Assembly: GCF_048773025.1 (NCBI RefSeq)
Contig: NC_133546.1
Location: 80,755,747-80,819,746 of the forward strand
Direction of reading: 5' to 3'
DNA length: 64,000 nt
Origin: Camelus bactrianus
Lineage: Eukaryota > Chordata > Mammalia > Artiodactyla > Camelidae
Part shown: piece after piece, positions 50,301 through 62,575 of the stretch
Layout: each line of letters begins with the position of its first letter
Position numbering within the stretch: the first letter of the stretch is position 1
Notes under the pieces: model-generated
What the model was told of the DNA's origin: nothing
The model's database searches: none
What the model saw: only the letters and a program-made list of their open reading frames with translations
Position numbers and translations under genes: made by a program

Positions 50301-53300
50301 GCCGAAATTCACCTAGCTTTTTGGGAACACAAATTTTCTTTTCAGTTGCAAACTCCACACCATACATATATATGGGGATGTACTAGCTCCAACTCGATTT
50401 TACAGTGAAAACTGCAGGAACTTCAAACCGGAAATAGGAAACAGACCGAGAAACCACAGTAAAAATTTCTAATGCATCCCGTTCCCTTTGTGCTAGATGA
50501 AAGAACGTCTCACCACATGCTCAGTTCTGAGAGATATGTGTGTGTGAAAGCCGTCCTTCAACTAGCTTGTTGGGAACACAAAGTTTCTTTTCAGTTGCAA
50601 ACTCCACTCCATACATATATATGGGGAGGTACTATCTCCAACTCGGTTTTACAGTGAAAACTGCAGGAACTTCAAACCGGCACTAGTAAACAGACCGAGA
50701 AACCAGAGTAAAAGTTTCTCCTGCAACCCGTTCCCTTTGTGCTAGATGAAAGAACTTCTCTCCACATGCTCATTTCTGAGAGAAAAGTGTGTGTGAAAGC
50801 CGTCCTTCTCCTAGCTTGTTGGGGACACAAAGTTTCTTTTCAGTTGCAAACTCCAATCCATACATATATATGGGGAGGTACTAGCTCCAACTCGATTTTA
50901 CAGTGAAAACTGCAGGAACTTCAAACCGGCACTAGGAAACAGACTGAGAAACCACAGTATAGTTTCTCCTGCAACCCGTTCCCTTTGTGCTAGATGAACG
51001 AACGTCTCCCCACATGCTCAGGTCTGAGAGATAAGTGGGTGTGAAAGCCGTCCTTCACCTAGCTTGTTGGGAACACAAAGTTTCTTTTCAGTTGCAAACT
51101 CCACTCCATACATATATATGGGGAGGTACTAGCTCCAACTCGGTTTTACAGTGAAAACTGCAGGAATTTCAAACCGGCACTAGGAAACAGACTGAGAAAC
51201 CAGAGTAAAAGTTTCTCCTGCAACCCGTTCCTTTTGTGCTAGATGAACGAACGTCTCTCCACATGCTCAATTCTGAGAGATAATTGTGTGTGAAAGCCGT
51301 CCTTCGCCTAGCTTGTTGGGAACACAAAGTTTCTTTTCAGTTACAAACTGCACTCCATAAATATATAGGGGGAGGTACTAGCTCCAACTCGGGTTTACAG
51401 TGAAAACTGCAGGAACTTCAAACCGGCACTAGGAAACAGACTGAGAAACCACAGTAAAGTTTCTCCTGCAACCTTTCCCTTTGTGTTAGATGAACGAACG
51501 TCTCTCCACATGCTCAGTTCTGAGAGATAAGTGTGTGTGAAAGCCGTACTTCACCTAGCTTGGTGGGAACACAAAGTTTCTTTTCAGTTGCAAACTCCAC
51601 TCCATACATATATATGGGGAGGTACTAGCTCCAACTCTGGTTTACAGTGAAAACTGAAGGAACTTCAAACCGGCGCTAGGAAACAGACTGAGAAAACACA
51701 GTAAAGTTTCTCCTGCAACCCGTTCCCTTTGTGCTAGATGAACGAACGTCTCTCCACATGCTCATTTCTGAAAGAAAAGTGTGTGTGAAAGCCGTACTTC
51801 AACTAGCTTGTTGGGAACACAAAGTTTGTTTTCAGTTGCAAACTCCACTCCATACATATATATGGGGAGGTACTAGCTCCAACTCGATTTTACAGTGAAA
51901 ACTGCAGGAACTTCAAACCGGCACTAGGAAACAGACTGAGAAACCAGAGTAAAAGTTTCTCCTGCAACCCGTTTCCTATGTGCTAGATGAACGAACGTCT
52001 CTCCACATGCTCATTTCTGAAAGATAAGTGTGTGTGAAAGCCGTACTTCACCTAGCTTGTTGGGAACACAAAGTTTCTTTTCAGTTGCAAACTGCACTCC
52101 ATAAATATATATGGGGAGGTATTAGCTCCAACTCGGTTTTACAGTGAAAACTGCAGGAACTTCAAACCGGCACTAGTAAACAGACTGAGAAACCACAGTA
52201 AAAATTTCTAATGCAACCCGTTCCCTTTGTGCTAGATGAAAGAACGTCTCACCACATGCTCAGTTCTGAGAGATAAGTGTGTGTGAAAGCCGACCTTCAC
52301 CTAGCTTGTTGGGAACACAAAGTTTCTTTTCAGTTGCAAACTGCACTCCATAAATATACATGGGGTGGTACTAGCTCCAACTCGGTTTTGCAGTGAAAAC
52401 TGCAGGAACTTCAAACCGCCACTAGGAAACAGACTGAGAAAACACAGTAAAGTTTCTCCTGCAACCCGTTCCCTTTGTGCTAGATGAACGAACGTCTCTC
52501 AACATGCTCAGTTCTGAGAGATAATTGTGTGTGAAAGCCGTCCTTCACCTAGCTTGTTGGGAACACAAAGTTTCTTTTCAGTTGCAAACTCCACTCCATA
52601 AATATATATGGGGAGGTACTAGCTCCAACTCGGTTTAACAGTGAAAACTGCAGGAACTTCAAACCGGCACAAGGAAACAGACTGAGAAACCAGAGTAAAA
52701 GTTTCTCCTGCAACCCGTTTCCTATGTGCTAGATGAACGAACGTCTCTCCACATGCTCAGTTCTGAGAGATAAGTGTGTGTGAAAGCCGTCCTTCACCTA
52801 GCTTGTTGGGAACACAAAGTTTCTTTTCAGTTGCAATCTGCACTCCATAAATATATATGGGGTGGTACTAGCTCCAACTCGGTTTTGCAGTTAAAACTGC
52901 AGGAAATTCAAACCGCCACTAGGAAACAGACTGAGAAAACACAGTAAAGTTTCTCCTGCAACCCGTTCCCTTTGTGCTAGATGAACGAACGTCTCTCAAC
53001 ATGCTCAGTTCTGAGAGATAAGTGTGTGTGAAAGCCGTCATTCACCTAGCTTGTTGGGAACACAAAGTTTCTTTTCAGTTGCAAACTCCACTCCATACAT
53101 ATATATGGGGAGGTACTAGCTCCAACTCGGTTTTACAGTGAAAAATGCAGGAACTTCAAACCGGCACTAGGAAACAGACTGAGAAACCAGAGTAAAAGTT
53201 TCTCCTGCAACCCGTTTCCTATGTGCTAGATGAACGAACGTCTCTCCACATGCTCATTTTTGAAAGATAAGTGTGTGTGAAAGCCGTCCTTCACCTAGCT

Positions 53301-53860
53301 TGTTGGGAACACAAAGTTTCTTTTCAGTTGCAAACTGCAATCCATAAATATATATGGGGAGGTACTAGCTCCAACTCGGTTTTACAGTGAAAACTGCAGG
53401 AACTTCAAACCGGCACTAGTAAACAGACTGAGAAACCACAGTAAAAATTTCTAATGCAACCCGTTCTCATTGTGCTAGATGAAAGAACGTCTCACCACAT
53501 GCTCAGTTCTGAGAGATAAGTGTGTGTGAAAGCCGAAATTCACCTAGCTTTTTGGGAACACAAAGTTTCTTTTCAGTTGCAAACTCCACTCCATACATAT
53601 ATATGGGGTTGTACTAGCTCCAACTCGATTTTACAGTGAAAACTGCAGGAACTTCAAACCGGCAATAGGAAACAGACCGAGAAACCACAGTAAAAATTTC
53701 TAATGCATCCCGTTCCCTTTGGGCTAGATGAAAGAACGTCTCACCACATGCTCAGTTCTGAGAGATATGTGTGTGTGAAATCCGTCCTTCACCTAGCTTG
53801 TTGGGAACACAAAGTTTCTTTTCAGTTGCAAACTCCACTCCATACATATATATGGGGAGG
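44392..53860. repeat. Array domain C: HOR of 11-13 monomers, three successive copies
   Basis: Seen: the marker 'cagtatag' followed by 'gtctccccacatgctcagg' lies at 44,989, 47,723, 50,955 and 53,937, giving intervals of 2,734 (11 monomers), 3,232 (13) and 2,982 bp (12). Copy 1 (44,392-47,125) and copy 2 (from 47,126) match over the whole 2,734 bp with roughly a dozen differences. Copy 3 shares 'gtaaacagaccgag', 'aggaatttc', 'ttcgcctag', 'tgtgttag', 'gcaatctgc' and 'ccgaaattc' in the same order, but the offset changes from 3,231 to 2,983 and back around 51.3-52.2 kb. That means one monomer was lost and one gained. Inference: a HOR whose length is still changing by single-monomer steps. Confidence 0.88.
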
Positions 53861-54329
53861 TACTAGCTCCAACTCGATTTTACAGTGAAAACTGCAGGAA
53901 CTTCAAACCGGCACTAGGAAACAGACTGAGAAACCACAGTATAGTTTCTCCTGCAAACTGTTCCCTTTTTGCTAGATGAACGAACGTCTCCCCACATGCT
54001 CAGGTCTGAGAGATGTGTGTGTGAAAGCCGTCCTTCACCTAGCTTGTTGGGAACACAAAGTTTCTTTTCAGATGCAAACTCCACTCCATACATATATATG
54101 GGGAGGTACTAGCTCCAACTCGGTTTTACAGTGAAAACTGCAGGAACTTCAAACCGGCACTAGGAAATAGACTGAGAAACCAGAGTAAAAGTTTCTCCTG
54201 CAACCGGTTCCTTTTGTGCTAGATGAACGAACGTCTCTCCACATGCTCAGTTCTGAGAGATAATTGTGTGTGAAAGCCGTCCTTCGCCTAGCTTGTTGGG
54301 AACACAAAGATTCTTTTCAGTTGCAAACT

Positions 54330-55330
54330 GCACTCCATAAATATATAGGGGGAGGTACTAGTTCCAACTCGGTTTTGCAGTGAAAACTGCAGGAACTTCA
54401 AACCGGCACTAGGAAACAGAATGAGAAACCAGAGTAAAAGTTTCTCCTGCAACCCATTCCCTTTGTGCTAGATGAACGAACGTCTCTCCACATGCTCAGT
54501 TCTGAGAGATAAGTGTGTGTGAAAGCCGTCCTTCACCTAGCTTGTTGGGAACACAAAGTTTCTTTTCAGTTGCAAACTGCACTCCATAAATATATATGGG
54601 TTGGTACTAGATCCAACTCGGTTTTGCAGTGAAAACTGCAGGAACTTCCAACCGGCACTAGGAAACACACTGAGAAACCAGAGTAAAAGTTTCTCCTGCA
54701 ATCCGTTCCCTTTGTGCTAGATGAACGAACGTCTCTCCACATGCTCAGTTCTGAGAGATAAGTGTGTGTGAAAGCCGACCTTCACCTAGCTTGTTGGGAA
54801 CACAAAGTTTCTTTTCAGTTGCAAACTGCACTCCATAAATATATAGGGGGAGGTACTAGCTCCAACTCGGTTTTGCAGTGAAAACTGCAGGAACTTCAAA
54901 CCGGCACTAGGAAACAGACTGAGAAACCAGAGTAAAAGTTTATCCTGCAACCCATTCCCTTTGTGCTAGATGAACGAACGTCTCACCACATGCTCAGTTC
55001 TGAGAGATAATTGTGTGTGAAAGCCGTCCTTCACCTAGCTTGTTGGGAACACAAAGTTTCTTTTCAGTTGCAAACTGCACTCCATAAATATATATGGGTT
55101 GGTACTAGATCCAACTCGGTTTTGCAGTGAAAACTGCAGGAAACTCAAACCGCCACTAGGAAACAGACTGAGAAAACATAGTAAAGTTTCTCCTGCAACC
55201 CGTTCCCTTTGTGCTAGATGAACGAACGTCTCTCAACATGCTCAGTTCTGAGAGATAAGTGTGTGTGAAAGCCGTCCTTCACCTAGCTTGTTGGGAACAC
55301 AAAGTTTCTTTTCAGTTGCAAACTCCACTC
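54330..55330. repeat. Dimer duplication (498 bp)
   Basis: Seen: 'tatagggggaggtac' near 54,345 and 54,843 and 'gggttggtactagatcc' near 54,598 and 55,096 recur at 498 bp (2 monomers). 'cccattccc' precedes the second monomer in both. The copies differ at several positions, for example 'ttccaaccggcac' versus 'ctcaaaccgccac', so this exchange is older than the 994 bp one downstream. Confidence 0.75.
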
Positions 55331-55499
55331 CATACATATATATGGGGAGGTACTAGCTCCAACTCGGTTTTACAGTGAAAACTGCAGGAACTTCAAACCG
55401 GCACAAGGAAACAGACTGAGAAACCACAGTAAAAGTTTCTCCTGCAACCCGTTTCTTATGTGCTAGATGAACGAACGTCTCTCCACATGCTCAGTTCGG

Positions 55500-58400
55500 A
55501 GAGATAAGTGTGTGTGAAAGCCGTCCTTCACCTAGCTTGTTGGGAACACAAAGTTTCTTTTCAGTTGCAAACTGCACTCCATAAATATATATGGGGTGGT
55601 ACTAGCTCCAACTCGGTTTTGCAGTTAAAACTGCAGGAACTTCAAACCGCCACTAGGAAACAGACTGAGAAAACACAGTAAATTTTCTCCTGCATCCCGT
55701 TCCCTTTGTGCTAGATGAACGAACGTCTCTCAACATGCTCAGTTCTGAGAGATAAGTGTGTGTGAAAGCCGTCCTTCACCTAGCTTGTTGGGAACACAAA
55801 GTTTCATTTCAGTTGCAAATTCCACTCCATAAATATATATGGGGAGGTACTAGCTCCAACTCGGTTTTACAGTGAAAAGTGCAGGAACTTCAAACCGGCA
55901 CTAGGAAACAGACTGAGAAACCAGAGTAAAAGTTTCTCATGCAACCCGTTTCCTATGTGCTAGATGAACGAACGTCTCTCCACATGCTCATTTCTGAAAG
56001 ATAAGTGTGTGTGAAAGCCGTCCTTCACCCAGCTTGTTGGGAACACAAAGTTTCTTTTCAGTTGCAAACTGCACTCCATAAATATATAGGGGGAGGTACT
56101 AGCTCCAACTCGGTTTTGCAGTGAAAACTGCAGGAACTTCAAACCGGCACTAGGAAACAGACTGAGAAACCACAGTAAAAGTTTCTCCTGCAACCCATTC
56201 CCTTTGTGCTAGATGAACGAACGTCTCTCCACATGCTCAGTTCTGAGAGAAAAGTGTGTGTGAAAGCCGTCCTTCACCTAACTTGTTGGGAACACAAAGT
56301 TTCTTTTCAGTTGCAAACTGCACTCCATAATATATATGGGGTGGTACTAGCTCCAACTCGGTTTTGCAGTGAAAAGTGCAGGAACTTCAAACCGCCACTA
56401 GGAAACAGACTGAGAAAACACAGTAAAGTTTCTCCTGCAACCCGTTCCCTTTGTGCTAGATGAACGAACGTCTCTCAACATGCTCAGTTCTGAGAGATAA
56501 GTGTGTGTGAAAGCCGTCCTTCACCTAGCTTGTTGGGAACACAAAGTTTCTTTTCAGTTGCAAACTCCACTCCATACATATATATGGGGAGGTACTAGCT
56601 CCAACTCGGTTTTACAGTGAAAACTGCAGGAACTTCAAACCGGCACTAGGAAACAGACTGAGAAACCAGAGTAAAAGTTTCTCCTGCAACCCGTTTCCTA
56701 TGTGCTAGATGAACGAACGTCTCTCCACATGCTCATTTCTGAAAAATAAGTGTGTGTGAAAGCCGTACTTCACCTAGCTTGTTGGGAACACAAAGTTTCT
56801 TTTCAGTTGCAAACTGCAATCCATAAATATATATGGGGAGGTACTAGCTCCAACTCGGTTTTACAGAGAAAACTGCAGGAACTTCAAACCGCCACTAGGA
56901 AACAGACTGAGAAACCACAGTAAAAATTTCTAATGCAACCCGTTCCCTTTGTGATAGATGAAAGAACGTCTCACCACATGCTCAGTTCTGAGAGATAAGT
57001 GTGTGTGAAAGCCGATCTTCACCCAGCTTGTTGGGAACACAAAGTTTCTTTTCAGTTGCAAACTGCACTCCATAATTATATATGGGGTGGTACTAGCTCC
57101 AACTCGGTTTTGCAGTGAAAACTGCAGGAACTTCAAACCGCCACTAGGAAAAAGACTGAGAAAACACAGTAAAGTTTCTCCTGCAACCCGTTCCCTTTGT
57201 GCTAGATGAACGAACGTCTGTCAACATGCTCAGTTCTGAGAGATAAGTGTGTGTGAAAGCCGTCCTTCACCTAGCTTGTTGGGACACAAAGTTTCTTTTC
57301 AGTTGCAAACTCCAATCCATACATATATATGGGGAGGTACTAGCTCCAACTCGGTTTTACAGTGAAAACTGCAGGAACTTCAAACCGCCACTAGGAAAAA
57401 GACTGAGAAACCACAGTAAAAATTTCTAATGCAACCCGTTCCCTTTGTGCTAGATGAAAGAACGTCTCACCACATGCTCAGTTCTGAGAGATAAGTGTGT
57501 GTGAAAGCCGACCTTCACCTAGCTTGTTGGGAACACAAAGTTTCTTTTCAGTTGCAAACTGCACTCCATAAATATATATGGGGTGGTACTAGCTCCAACT
57601 CGGTTTTGCAGTGAAAACTGCAGGAACTTCAAACCGCCACTAGGAAACAGACTGAGAAAACACAGTAAAGTTTCTCCTGCAACCCGTTCCCTTTGTGCTA
57701 GATGAACGAACGTCTCTCAACATGCTCAGTTCTGAGAGATAAGTGTGTGTGAAAGCCGTCCTTCACCTAGCTTGTTGGGAACACAAAGTTTCTTTTCAGT
57801 TGCAAACTCCACTCCATACATATATATGGGGAGGTACTAGCTCCAACTCGGTTTTACAGTGAAAACTGCAGGAACTTCAAACCGGCACAAGGAAACAGAC
57901 TGAGAAACCACAGTAAAAGTTTCTCCTGCAACCCGTTTCCTATGTGCTAGATGAACGAACGTCTCTCCACATGCTCAGTTCTGAGAGATAAGTGTGTGTG
58001 AAAGCCGTCCTTCACCTAGCTTGTTGGGAACACAAAGTTTCTTTTCAGTTGCAAACTCCACTCCATACATATATATGGGGAGGTACTAGCTCCAACTCGG
58101 TTTTACAATGAAAACTGCAGGAACTTCAAACCGCCACTAGGAAACAGACTGAGAAAACACAGTAAAGTTTCTCCTGCAGCCCGTTCCCTTTGTGCTAGAT
58201 GAACGAACGTCTCTCAACATGCTCAGTTCTGAGAGATAAATGTGTGTGAAAGCCGTCCTTCACCTAGCTTGTTGGGAACACAAAGTTTCTTTTCAGTTGC
58301 AAACTCCACTCCATACATATATATGGGGAGGTACTAGCTCCAACTCGGTTTTACAGTGAAAACTGCAGGAACTTCAAACCGGCACTAGGAAACAGACTGA

Positions 58401-61400
58401 GAAACCAGAGTAAAAGTTTCTCCTGCAACCCGTTTCCTATGTGCTAGATGAACGAAAGTCTCTCCACATGCTCAGTTCTGAAAGATAAGTGTGTGTGAAA
58501 GCCGTCCTTCACCTAGCTTGTTGGGAACACAAAGTTTCTTTTCAGTTGCAAACTGCACTCCATAAATATATATGGGGTGGTACTAGCTCCAACTCGGTTT
58601 TGCAGTTAGAACTGCAGGAACTTCAAACCGCCACTAGGAAACAGACTGTGAAAACACAGTAAATTTTCTCCTGCAACCCGTTCCCTTTGTGCTAGATGAA
58701 CGAACGTCTCTCAACATGCTCAGTTCTGAGAGATAAGTGTGTGTGAAAGCCGTCCTTCACCTAGCTTGTTGGGAACACAAAGTTTCTTTTCAGTTGCAAA
58801 CTCCACTCCATACATATATATGGGGAGGTACTAGCTCCAACTCGGTTTTACAGTGAAAACTGCAGGAACTTCAAACCGGCACAAGGAAACAGACTGAGAA
58901 ACCACAGTAAAAGTTTCTCCTGCAACCCGTTTCCTATGTGCTAGATGAACGAACGTCTCTCCACATGCTCAGTTCTGAGAGATAAGTGTGTGTGAAAGCC
59001 GTCCTTCACCTAGCTTGTTGGGAACACAAAGTTTCTTTTCAGTTGCAAACTCCACTCCATACATATATATGGGGAGGTACTAGCTCCAACTCGGTTTTAC
59101 AATGAAAACTGCAGGAACTTCAAACCGCCACTAGGAAACAGACTGAGAAAACACAGTAAAGTTTCTCCTGCAACCCGTTCCCTTTGTGCTAGATGAACGA
59201 ACGTCTCTCAACATGCTCAGTTCTGAGAGATAAATGTGTGTGAAAGCCGTCCTTCACCTAGCTTGTTGGGAACACAAAGTTTCTTTTCAGTTGCAAACTC
59301 CACTCCATACATATATATGGGGAGGTACTAGCTCCAACTCGGTTTTACAGTGAAAACTGCAGGAACTTCAAACCGGCACTAGGAAACAGACTGAGAAACC
59401 AGAGTAAAAGTTTCTCCTGCAACCCGTTTCCTATGTGCTAGATGAACGAAAGTCTCTCCACATGCTCAGTTCTGAAAGATAAGTGTGTGTGAAAGCCGTC
59501 CTTCACCTAGCTTGTTGGGAACACAAAGTTTCTTTTCAGTTGCAAACTGCACTCCATAAATATATATGGGGTGGTACTAGCTCCAACTCGGTTTTGCAGT
59601 TAGAACTGCAGGAACTTCAAACCGCCACTAGGAAACAGACTGTGAAAACACAGTAAATTTTCTCCTGCAACCCGTTCCCTTTGTGCTAGATGAACGAACG
59701 TCTCTCAACATGCTCAGTTCTGAGAGATAAGTGTGTGTGAAAGCCGTCCTTCACCTAGCTTGTTGGGAACACAAAGTTTCATTTCAGTTGCAAATTCCAC
59801 TCCATAAATATATATGGGGAGGTACTAGCTCCAACTCGGTTTTACAGTGAAAACTGCAGGAACTTCAAACCGGCACTAGGAAACAGAGTGAGAAACCAGA
59901 GTAAAAGTTTCTCATGCAACCCGTTTCCTATGTGCTAGATGAACGAACGTCTCTCCACATGCTCATTTCTGAAAGATAAGTGTGTGTGAAAGCCGTCCTT
60001 CACCTAGCTTGTTGGGAACACAAAGTTTCTTTTCAGTTGCAAACTGCACTCCATAAATATATAGGGGGAGGTACTAGCTCCAACTCGGTTTTGCAGTGAA
60101 AACTGCAGGAACTTCAAACCGGCACTAGGAAACAGACTGAGAAACCACAGTAAAAGTTTCTCCTGCAACCCATTCCCTTTGTGCTAGATGAACGAACGTC
60201 TCTCCACATGCTCAGTTCTGAGAGATAAGTGTGTGTGAAAGCCGTCCTTCACCTAACTTGTTGGGAACACAAAGTTTCTTTTCAGTTGCAAACTGCACTC
60301 CATAATATATATGGGGTGGTACTAGCTCCAACTCGGTTTTGCAGTGAAAAGTGCAGGAACTTCAAACCGCCACTAGGAAACAGACTGAGAAAACACAGTA
60401 AAGTTTCTCCTGCAACCCGTTCCCTTTGTGCTAGATGAACGAACGTCTCTCAACATGCTCAGTTCTGAGAGATAAGTGTGTGTGAAAGCCGTCCTTCACC
60501 TAGCTTGTTGGGAACACAAAGTTTCTTTTCAGTTGCAAACTCCACTCCATACATATATATGGGGAGGTACTAGCTCCAACTCGGTTTTACAGTGAAAACT
60601 GCAGGAACTTCAAACCGGCACTAGGAAACAGACTGAGAAACCAGAGTAAAAGTTTCTCCTGCAACCCGTTTCCTATGTGCTAGATGAACGAACGTCTCTC
60701 CACATGCTCATTTCTGAAAAATAAGTGTGTGTGAAAGCCGTACTTCACCTAGCTTGTTGGGAACACAAAGTTTCTTTTCAGTTGCAAACTGCAATCCATA
60801 AATATATATGGGGAGGTACTAGCTCCAACTCGGTTTTACAGAGAAAACTGCAGGAACTTCAAACCGCCACTAGGAAACAGACTGAGAAACCACAGTAAAA
60901 ATTTCTAATGCAACCCGTTCCCTTTGTGATAGATGAAAGAACGTCTCACCACATGCTCAGTTCTGAGAGATAAGTGTGTGTGAAAGCCGATCTTCACCCA
61001 GCTTGTTGGGAACACAAAGTTTCTTTTCAGTTGCAAACTGCACTCCATAAATATATATGGGGTGGTACTAGCTCCAACTCGGTTTTGCAGTGAAAACTGC
61101 AGGAACTTCAAACCGCCACTAGGAAACAGACTGAGAAAACACAGTAAAGTTTCTCCTGCAACCCGTTCCCTTTGTGCTAGATGAACGAACGTCTGTCAAC
61201 ATGCTCAGTTCTGAGAGATAAGTGTGTGTGAAAGCCGTCCTTCACCTAGCTTGTTGGGACACAAAGTTTCTTTTCAGTTGCAAACTCCAATCCATACATA
61301 TATATGGGGAGGTACTAGCTCCAACTCGGTTTTACAGTGAAAACTGCAGGAACTTCAAACCGCCACTAGGAAAAAGACTGAGAAACCACAGTAAAAATTT

Positions 61401-62575
61401 CTAATGCAACCCGTTCCCTTTGTGCTAGATGAAAGAACGTCTCACCACATGCTCAGTTCTGAGAGATAAGTGTGTGTGAAAGCCGACCTTCACCTAGCTT
61501 GTTGGGAACACAAAGTTTCTTTTCAGTTGCAAACTGCACTCCATAAATATATATGGGGTGGTACTAGCTCCAACTCGGTTTTGCAGTGAAAACTGCAGGA
61601 ACTTCAAACCGCCACTAGGAAACAGACTGAGAAAACACAGTAAAGTTTCTCCTGCAACCCGTTCCCTTTGTGCTAGATGAACGAACGTCTCTCAACATGC
61701 TCAGTTCTGAGAGATAAGTATGTGTGAAAGCCGTCCTTCACCTAGCTTGTTGGGAACACAAAGTTTCTTTTCAGTTGCAAACTCCACTCCATACATATAT
61801 ATGGGGAGGTACTAGCTCCAACTCGGTTTTACAGTGAAAACTGCAGGAACTTCAAACCGGCACAAGGAAACAGACTGAGAAACCACAGTAAAAGTTTCTC
61901 CTGCAACCCGTTTCCTATGTGCTAGATGAACGAACGTCTCTCCACATGCTCAGTTCTGAGAGATAAGTGTGTGTGAAAGCCGTCCTTCACCTAGCTTGTT
62001 GGGAACACAAAGTTTCTTTTCAGTTGCAAACTCCACTCCATACATATATATGGGGAGGTACTAGCTCCAACTCGGTTTTACAATGAAAACTGCAGGAACT
62101 TCAAACCGCCACTAGGAAACAGACTGAGAAAACACAGTAAAGTTTCTCCTGCAACCCGTTCCCTTTGTGCTAGATGAACGAACGTCTCTCAACATGCTCA
62201 GTTCTGAGAGATAAATGTGTGTGAAAGCCGTCCTTCATCTAGCTTGTTGGGAACACAAAGTTTCTTTTCAGTTGCAAACTCCACTCCATACATATATATG
62301 GGGAGGTACTAGCTCCAACTCGGTTTTACAGTGAAAACTGCAGGAACTTCAAACCGGCACTAGGAAACAGACTGAGAAACCAGAGTAAAAGTTTCTCCTG
62401 CAACCCGTTTCCTATGTGCTAGATGAACGAAAGTCTCTCCACATGCTCAGTTCTGAAAGATAAGTGTGTGTGAAAGCCGTCCTTCACCTAGCTTGTTGGG
62501 AACTCAAAGTTTCTTTTCAGTTGCAAACTGCACTCCATAAATATATATGGGGTGGTACTAGCTCCAACTCGGTTT
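55500..62575. repeat. 16-monomer duplication (offset 3,975 bp)
   Basis: Seen: about 55,500-58,600 matches 59,475-62,575 at offset 3,975 bp (16 monomers). Shared rare marks are 'gtttcatttcag', 'tatagggggagg', 'cctaacttgttgg', the one-base-shorter 'ccataatatatatgg' (56,328 and 60,303), 'gtgatagatg', 'ttgggacacaaag' (57,281 and 61,256), 'gtctgtcaacatg' and 'ttttacaatg' (58,102 and 62,077). By eye there are about 15 differences in 3.1 kb. Past 58,600 the first copy has 'cagttagaactgc' and the later one 'cagtgaaaactgc', and the match ends. Confidence 0.87.
57672..59779. repeat. Tetramer duplication (994 bp), nearly perfect
   Basis: Seen: about 57,672-58,785 matches 58,666-59,779 at an exact offset of 994 bp (4 monomers). 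Shared rare marks include 'ttttacaatg', 'gagataaatgtg', 'gaacgaaagtc', 'cagttagaactgc' and 'gactgtgaaaac'. The only difference I noticed is 'gcagcccg' near 58,178 against 'gcaacccg' near 59,172. It sits between the two copies of the 3,975 bp duplication, so the present 16-monomer interval probably equals an older 12-monomer interval plus these four. Confidence 0.9.

Noticed and set aside
56206-56463. Longest open frame, 85 codons, plus strand
   Set aside because: It spans parts of adjacent satellite monomers, recurs in shortened form 3,975 bp downstream with the duplication, has no recognisable domain and stays open only through chance variants at stop positions.
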